A stretch of 64,000 nucleotides of DNA. Origin: Siphlonurus alternatus (taxonomy: Eukaryota; Arthropoda; Insecta; Ephemeroptera; Siphlonuridae). Location of the stretch: assembly GCA_949825025.1 (NCBI GenBank), contig OX463781.1:5807370-5871369 (forward strand). The letters are read 5' to 3'. The translations under genes were made by a program, and so were the position numbers. Within the stretch, counting starts at the first letter, position 1, and each line of letters begins with the position of its first letter. Positions 57,476-64,000 of this stretch are shown one piece after another. The notes below the pieces were generated by a model that saw only the letters and a program-made list of their open reading frames with translations, did not search any database and was not told the origin of the DNA.

Positions 57476-58260
57476 CATTACTGTACCGGGCTGGCACACT
57501 GTATACATGACATAGAGTGCACGTTTTAAGCCACAGATCGATAGCTTTTATGCGAGTTTTCATTGAAAATATAATTTTATCATAAAAATATCCCAAAATG
57601 AATACTGTAGTATGCATAAGGCATCAAAAGAGAGAAAAAAAGAAATTAAAACATAAAAGCCAACACCACGCCAACACACAGGTTTTTCTTGCTCATTTTT
57701 TGTTGTTGTTTTTTCACTTTTTGTGCAAAATTAGAATAATCACAGAGGAATACTTACATCTCTAGACTTCATGTTTCTTCCAGTGTTATCCTATCCATTA
57801 GCTGTTTTTCTTGTTTATAGTTTTTAATATATAGCACGTACGTCATCCAATTTTTTCTTGTTATGCATATTGTATTTACCACTGAGCAACAGAGCAACGA
57901 GCAACGCCCATTTTTTGCTTCTCTTGGCACTCGTACGCGCGCTGGCATCGATTTTTAGTTACTAAGTAGTGTTGCCAACAAAAAAAAATTCTTTCAACGA
58001 GAGAGCACACAAATATTTGGGGTCTTTCACGTCATAAATGAATTATTAGTATAAAACAAATAAGATTGTTTATTATATTTGTTTGTTCGTTAAAACATCA
58101 TAAATTTGGTCCATGATACGCATTTTTATGATCAAAATAAAAAGGGATTGTCAACTCTATTGGTTGGAAGCACTGGTGACGTACTGCAAGTTGCCTAACA
58201 GTTAGGGGTTCTACGGATATAGCCCTAGTAAGACAACTTGTAGAGGAACTTTGAACTTTG
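57476..58260. other. AT-rich DNA, nothing firmly recognised
   Basis: A patch at 57890-57960 is GC-richer (TCGTACGCGCGCTGGCATCG) but gives no exon. 58230-58258 carries GTAAGACAACTTGTAGAGGA, shared with 48.8 kb. Confidence 0.4.
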
Positions 58261-59815
58261 GCCGGAGCCTTGGCTCCTCTCTGTTCGGGGACTATCGGGG
58301 GCGTTCGGGTCGGCTCGTGCGATGGCGTTGGCGCGCTTTTGCGGGATTTATTTAAAACAATTCAAACATAGCAAAATGTTTCAAATTTGTAGACGAAAAT
58401 GAAGAAATAAGAAATAAAATTATAAATTAAAATAATTATATAAAATTATGATTAAATTAAAGTTTAAAATCTTAGCTTAACTTAACTAAATTTTACTGTC
58501 GAGCAATATATAATTATATTATATAAGGTGACGTATTCATGCAGTGATAAAATCATAATGCATTAATATTGATAAACACGACTTTACATATATGAACTAA
58601 ATAAGTAAAATGAGTCATAGATTATTAGGTTATTCGGAAGTACAACACGGAAACAGTTCCGTCGTGTCGGTGAGTGACCTCCATCCGTGATGTGCATACA
58701 AGTCCATCCTTGCAGGAGCCCTGGGACTTGAGATGACGCTGACCCGTCCCCTCCGAGGTGAAGATCCCGAAGCGGTGACATTGCAGAACGCTCTTGGTAT
58801 CAGTACCGTTGACAGTGTGGTGGGCTCTAGAGGCAATGTAGTGAGATCGTGTGGTTTTCTCAGTGAGGTCTTTCCAGCTCTCAAAATCTGCAACATGCAG
58901 TTCATGAATTATTCAATATGTAAAATTTATCTTATCAATATCCAATATCTGAATTGTTCATTTTTTTAATGAATATTTAATAAGGTTGTTTTTTATTGAA
59001 TTTTATGAAATTAAATATCCTACACATAGTTAAGAATCAAATTAGTTGTAACTAAAAAAAAAAAAAAAAACGAAGTTAATATTGTCATATTATAAATTAT
59101 AATTATGCGATGTCCCAATTATATATAATAATTAAGCTATATGCTGTTACTTACCATTTTTAGAGGGAAATTCTTTTTCATGACGTTCAATATTCTCTCC
59201 ATGCTCTGTTTCATGATGAAGTACCAATGCGATATGTTTTCTAAACGTTTCAGGGCACACGTTACACTTAAAATTCCCTGCTATATTCACTTTCAGCTTG
59301 TGAACGTTTCTTTTATGCTTATAAACATTCTTTAACTTTGAGAACTTCTTGTCACATATACCACAAGGATATATAGGCACCAGCGCTAGATGCTTCCATC
59401 GTGTTAACTTGTACACGAATGCTGGAAATACTTACAGTAAACCTAACCTAATAATCTATGACTCATTTTACTTATTTAGTTCATATATGTAAAGTCGTGT
59501 TTATCAATATTAATGCATTATGATTTTATCACTGCATGAATACGTCACCTTATATTATATAATTATATATTGCTCGACAGTAAAATTTAGTTAAGTTAAG
59601 CTAAGATTTTAAACTTTAATTTAATCATAATTTTATATAATTATTTTAATTTATAATTTTATTTCTTATTTCTTCATTTTCGTCTACAAATTTGAAACAT
59701 TTTGCTATGTTTGAATTGTTTTAAATAAATCCCGCAAAAGCGCGCCAACGCCATCGCACGAGCTGACCCGAACGCCCCCGAGAGTCCCCGAACAGAGAGG
59801 AGCCAAGGCTCCGGC
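58261..59815. mobile_element. Element with 372-bp inverted arms around a zinc-finger gene fragment
   Basis: Left arm 58261-58632 and right arm 59444-59815 are equal in length and nearly identical as inverted copies (two differences noticed, in the outer 60 bp). The outer arm ends are GC-rich (GCCGGAGCCTTGGCTCC, then GGGGGCGTTCGG), the inner part AT-rich. The 811-bp centre is almost entirely the two exons and one intron of the - strand gene. Long terminal inverted repeats holding a gene fragment recall Mutator-like Pack elements. No target duplication was found. Confidence 0.8.
58625..59421 (-). CDS. Two C2H2 zinc fingers plus WRKY/GCM1-like domain, partial
   Basis: Two exons, 59421-59155 and 58887-58625, with acceptor TATTTCCAG, donor AAATG/GTAAGT, acceptor ATGTTGCAG and stop TAA 58627-58625 that lies in the left arm of the surrounding element. 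The first exon codes two C2H2 fingers, each C-X2-C-X12-H-X4-H (YPCGICDKKF... and FKCNVCPETF...). The second reads DFESWKDLTEKTTRSHYIA, then CHRFG, RHLKSQGSCKDG and LVCTSRMEVTH. This is the pattern of a zinc-dependent DNA-binding domain of the WRKY/GCM1-FLYWCH type common in invertebrate zinc-finger and CaRF-like proteins (ChRSG...KsqGS.K.g..C.a). The family's usual C-terminal H-x-GH is cut off by the stop. The first exon starts in mid-codon and has no ATG in frame, so an upstream exon is missing. Expected role is nuclear DNA binding. It could be a captured fragment or a live gene with other exons far away. Confidence 0.65.
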
Positions 59816-61109
59816 TAGCCGCAAGTAATACAGAAGTTCTAACTTTGGATGGGAAACAAAGGATTACAGGCTGCAATGAAATGATACTCGAGTTTTAAAT
59901 TTTTATTGTGACACTCTAACAAATAAAAATACGTACACTCCTTTCAAAAATAAATGTCTGATTCAGCTGATTCGCCTAATGGAACTTTTTTGAGTGAAGT
60001 GCATCATCGTTAATTATTTTGAATTTAAGATACTATATTATGTTATAAATTATCAGTCCCAAAAATATTGGCTGTATATATAGTGTGTTTAATGGTTTGT
60101 TTGTTTTACAATTATAACTAACAGTATAAGAAGTAAAATGCATCACTAACAGTTAATAAAACCTCTTATTTAACATTTATTGATTTATATTTTTTTATAG
60201 TGGATTGCATTTCTTTACCTATAAAATATTTTTGACACCTATTTCATAATTTTTTTATCAAGCATCAACTGCAGGTATTTATCTACAGATTTACACAATG
60301 CTGTAATGTGTATCATGAATCAACAGAGATAACAAAGATTATTGGTTTTTGTAAGTATTTCTATTTTATTGTTTTAGTGTTATAGTGAAAAGTACTTTTT
60401 TAAACTAAAAGTTAAAAGTTGTAGTACTAATTTTATTTAAACTGTTCAATCACCAGTTAAAGTACTAAGCCAAAGACTGTTTGAAGGAAAAAAGTGGGGA
60501 CTACCTTTTTTCCTCTTTTTATTCTATGTAATAGCTATCTATAGTGAAGTGTGTATTTTCATGTTATTTATCTTGAAAATTGTACACTCCCATGTATTTT
60601 GAAATTTTATCTTTATTGGAGATTTCTTGCTGTGCTAAATTTAATTTCATATGACACCTCACGGCAGTAAAGTGACACGACTCAAGATAAGAAAATCAGG
60701 AATGTATTGTGAAACTCGACACAGAATTATAGTTAAATTGGTTAATTACGGAATTTAATTAGCAAATTTTTACATTCAATTCTTAAAAATTAGCAAATAA
60801 ATAATATATAATATTATTATATTAGGCCAATTTTGATTGATTTCTAGTATAATGTTTGACTATAATTTCTTAAGTTCCTATTAGCTATAGCTTAATAATA
60901 ATTTTTTTACAATTTGATGCCCTGCAATAATAACTAAAAAAAATATGTATATAATAATAATACTAACTTACTAGAAGAGATCAAAGTGGAATGAATATTA
61001 TTGCTAATTGCAAAGATCAACAAGGAAAAGGCAGCAAATTCTCTGAAAAGATTTATCAAAATATATTTTATTTATCTGAACTTCACATTGTTAAACATTA
61101 CGTACTTAA
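59816..61109. other. AT-rich intergenic DNA, nothing recognised
   Basis: No coding signal between the zinc-finger element and the 3' end of the CAP gene. Confidence 0.5.
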
Positions 61110-61115
61110 TTTATT
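61110..61115 (-). terminator. Polyadenylation signal of the CAP gene
   Basis: AATAAA on the - strand, about 58 nt past the CAP stop codon. Confidence 0.55.
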
Positions 61116-61172
61116 TGATAAATTAAATACAGTAAGAGATATTCCACTATTAATGACTTAGACTGTACAAGT

Positions 61173-63124
61173 CTAGAACTGAGCTTTGATCAACTTCAAC
61201 GCCTTGGTGCACTCCTTGGCCGCGGCCGTGCAGTCCTCCAGGTTTGCCGCACTGGCCGCTGCGATCATGGCGCCCACCGCCGTGTTCAGCGCCAGGGCTG
61301 CCGTGAGCGCCGCCTCGCGCCCCTCCCACTTCTCCTCTTCCTCGGACTCCTCCTCGTCCTCTTCCTCGGACTCTTCCTCGGAAGTCTCCACCTTCTTGGT
61401 CGTCTTCTTCTTCTTAGGAGCCTTTACAGGAGGCTTCTCCTCCACAACGTCATCCTTCATGATGGCCTTGACCTGGGAATTCACTGTTGGTGCGTTGGTG
61501 CACGTCAGTAAGTTACAATATAACAATTAATTACACGTCACAAACAATGAACGCTCACCCCAAAGTCCCGGGTACCGTTTGGACGGGATGCAGTCAGCTG
61601 GACAGCTCGGAGACCCTCTGAGGTACATGCAGCCACCCATCATGTTGCCGCTGTGGGGACGTCAAGTTATGAAATATGTTTGGGACTAGCACGAGGAATA
61701 AGTAATTTAGTATATAGTGTGGTTTTATTATCATCGCCCTCATTATCTATATAATTTATTTACTCAAACGAAATACCTAAAAAGTAATTGAAAGAAAAAA
61801 AAATTCTTTATTATTTTATTTTTTTATTATATTTTTTTACTTACAAGTTTTTAAATGATGCTTTTTTGTTATTATAAATACTTTTATATAATATTTTCCT
61901 TTTATTATAAAGCAAATTGCAGCATAAATAGAAAATAAGGAATAACAATCATGACACTTTCACTTAAAAAAATGATGCAGGTTCATAATAGCAACATATT
62001 ATCATTAAATAATTTGTACACCAGCACCTACCCATAAGGCTTCCGGCCTTGGTAGGACTATATTCTTATTTTCACTAATAAAACTATTAAACAAAATAAA
62101 TATAACAAATATCACAATTTTATTGATTTTTTATAAGAAACATTTAGTGAAAGACGGAAAAAAAATGTTTGCATAAAATAAACGAGAATTAATTTTCATG
62201 ATTTTTCGCACAGCCATGCATGTATACTCACGCGGGTCCATAGTTGCACACGACGTACTTGTTATACCACCCCCCTCCCTGGTACATGACGTAGCCAGCA
62301 CCCACCGTGTACGTTTTGGCCCACGCCACCTGGGACACAATTACAGATGGTGCGATGTCTTGTTGCCATTTACTTTATATTAACTGAACATGCTAGAATA
62401 CCTGGGTATAATGGCCAGTTCCAGAGCTAAAGGCATACGGCTGGATGCTACGTGCGTTAAAGCCTGGCTTGTAGACCTCATTGAACCATGATTCAGTGGC
62501 CTGGAACATCGGTGCGTCCGTGTCCCCTTTGTTACTGGACGAGGACTGGAAAACGTTCTGTCCAATGCTGAAACGAGCTGTCACGTGGGGTTAGTTCTGC
62601 AGATAAATGTCATTTGGGCACCTATCATGGTGTCTGATATATATTAGTTGTTACAATGAATCACACATTAAAATTGCACTTATTTTTGCAACTGACATCG
62701 TACCATGTTAAGTTTAAAGGTGACAATTCTGATACTTGACTATGAAAACATTGTGTATTTACAAAGATATAAAATAAAACTTACAGCATTTTGGCTTGTC
62801 GTGGCCAAAACTGCATTTATTAGCCCAATTTTGAGCTAATGATGCGAGCTCATCATCCCAGACCTGAAAATAATAAAGGGTATATAATTTCATAAAATAA
62901 TTTAAATTAATTAGCTATCTGACAGTACTGCACAGACTCAAGCACTTAAAATGTCATCTTTTAATATTTTTCATGTTATTTAGATTCTGAGAGGTGTTGT
63001 ACCATTTCGAGCATGTCGGCTGCCTCCGGCTGCCCCCTGACCTGCCCATTGGCGACTTGTTGTCTGAACTTGTTGTGAGCGTCCACCACCGCCTTCTTTT
63101 CCTCATCAGTCAGCTGACCCGCTC
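61173..63124 (-). CDS. Secreted CAP/SCP-domain protein with an acidic helical tail, 5' partial
   Basis: Member of the CRISP / antigen 5 / PR-1 superfamily: extracellular proteins with a rigid CAP fold and often a His/Glu metal site. Six exons visible: 63124-63003, 62863-62785, 62577-62402, 62329-62232, 61650-61559, 61483-61173, in phase, 291 residues to TAG. The CAP tetrad is seen as His in DAHNKFR, Glu in VWDDELA, Glu in SWFNEV and His in GTGHYTQ. CAP signatures GHYTQVAWAKT and VCNYGPAGNM follow in order, then a short Cys-bearing hinge (SCPADC). The last exon is odd: after VNSQVKAIMKDD come a Lys-rich stretch, about 20 Glu/Ser/Asp residues and an Ala-rich helix with two Cys ending IKAQF. The reading starts just before the first CAP helix, so the signal-peptide exon should lie beyond 64000 or undetected in 63125-64000. 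Confidence 0.93.
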
Positions 63125-64000
63125 CTGAAGCGTCACAAATTTATGTCAACAAAAATTATCACAAAAAATGAAAGTTAACAGTAGTTGGGAATTGAATTTA
63201 ATTTATTGATGTATTGACTTCAGGTCTGTGGACCAAGCACTTATTGCCCGTGAATGAACACAATATCATCTGTGAATGAACGACTGTTCAAAAATATTTT
63301 TATTTGCCAAATGAATATTTTACCTTATTTTTTTACTATAATAAATTTATCTAATATTGTGTATTATTTTATATTAATTAATTTATAAAATGCACAGTAC
63401 TTACGAATGATCCTATATGCACCGAGGACAATTTAACACACCCTGTTTATATTTTCATGACTTTCATGTCTTAAATTTCAAGTTAGTGAGAAAATTTCAT
63501 ACGTATTATAATGACATCATGTTAATTGGAAATAATTATGTTTCGTCATTAACAATTTGTTAAATATATTTTGTAATGCAGCTGTAAATAAATAAAAGAA
63601 GAATACTCAACAGTTTTTTTAAAATTGTATTGATATATCTATTTGAATTTGTTAATAAATTCAATGATATACTACATTAATTAATCGATTTAATAATTAT
63701 AATTTAACAATACATTACAACAGACGCATAGAACAATTAAATTGTTTACTTTCATAATCCGTCTCTGTTTGACTGAGCAATATAATAATGTGGAAAATTG
63801 CTAGACATTTAATTGTTAAAAACAAATTTTGTTATATTATATAGTGCACTAAGTAAAATAAGACATTTTTTTATATTTAATAAAACGTATTAAAATAACA
63901 TGCAAAATATAAGGGTGTGTAAAATTGCCCCCCCAGCCCCAAATGCCACGCCCTCGCCGGCAGGATGAAACTTTTACAACATTTCGTTGCTAATAATAAT
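63125..64000. other. Upstream intron or flank of the CAP gene
   Basis: AT-rich. No signal-peptide exon could be found on the - strand. Confidence 0.45.

Noticed and set aside
59141..59335. Open frame on the + strand
   Set aside because: Antisense of the zinc-finger exon, which has clear C2H2 motifs on the - strand.
61186..61530. Ser-rich open frame on the + strand
   Set aside because: Antisense of the Glu/Lys-rich last exon of the CAP gene.

Overview
This is a piece of an invertebrate animal genome. The background is very AT-rich and the genes are split by long introns with GT/AG borders. Coding exons stand out because they are far more GC-rich than their surroundings, especially at third codon positions. 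I cannot name the species. The three well-supported host genes are an alkaline ceramidase (3' part, + strand, 1115-2620), a complete mitochondrial uncoupling protein (+ strand, 36555-42507, with a proposed untranslated leader exon at 33117-33272), and a secreted CAP/SCP-domain protein (- strand, 63124-61173, signal-peptide exon off the right edge). They have no evident pathway in common and look like ordinary neighbours.

Layout: 1-3 kb holds the ceramidase exons with palindromic repeats around them. 6.1-12 kb is a nearly complete, apparently intact non-LTR retrotransposon of the Tx1/L1-like group on the - strand (ORF1 with a CCHC knuckle, ORF2 with endonuclease and reverse transcriptase). 12-32 kb is mostly AT-rich non-coding DNA packed with short inverted-repeat elements, plus a CRE/TATA promoter-like stretch at 24.6-24.9 kb and a small signal-peptide ORF at 23.1 kb. 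33-42.5 kb is the uncoupling protein gene, with repeats in every long intron. 43-57 kb is a graveyard of foldback elements, many nested. 58.2-59.8 kb is a 1.55-kb element with near-identical 372-bp inverted arms around two exons coding two C2H2 zinc fingers and a WRKY/GCM1-like domain. 61-63 kb is the CAP gene.

Most of the window is mobile DNA. I distinguish about twenty short repeat families by comparing copies within the window. They include a palindromic family with nine copies (AGGGTAAGGTAACGCC ends, TA flanks), a palindromic family with a tRNA-like B box in its centre, 5S-rRNA-derived SINEs (three copies), hAT-type MITEs with exact 8-bp target duplications, and two larger elements (50927-52131 and 55388-56963) built from arrays of short palindromes. 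The last two and the zinc-finger element are the most unusual objects here. No CRISPR arrays, rRNA genes or convincing functional tRNA genes were seen.
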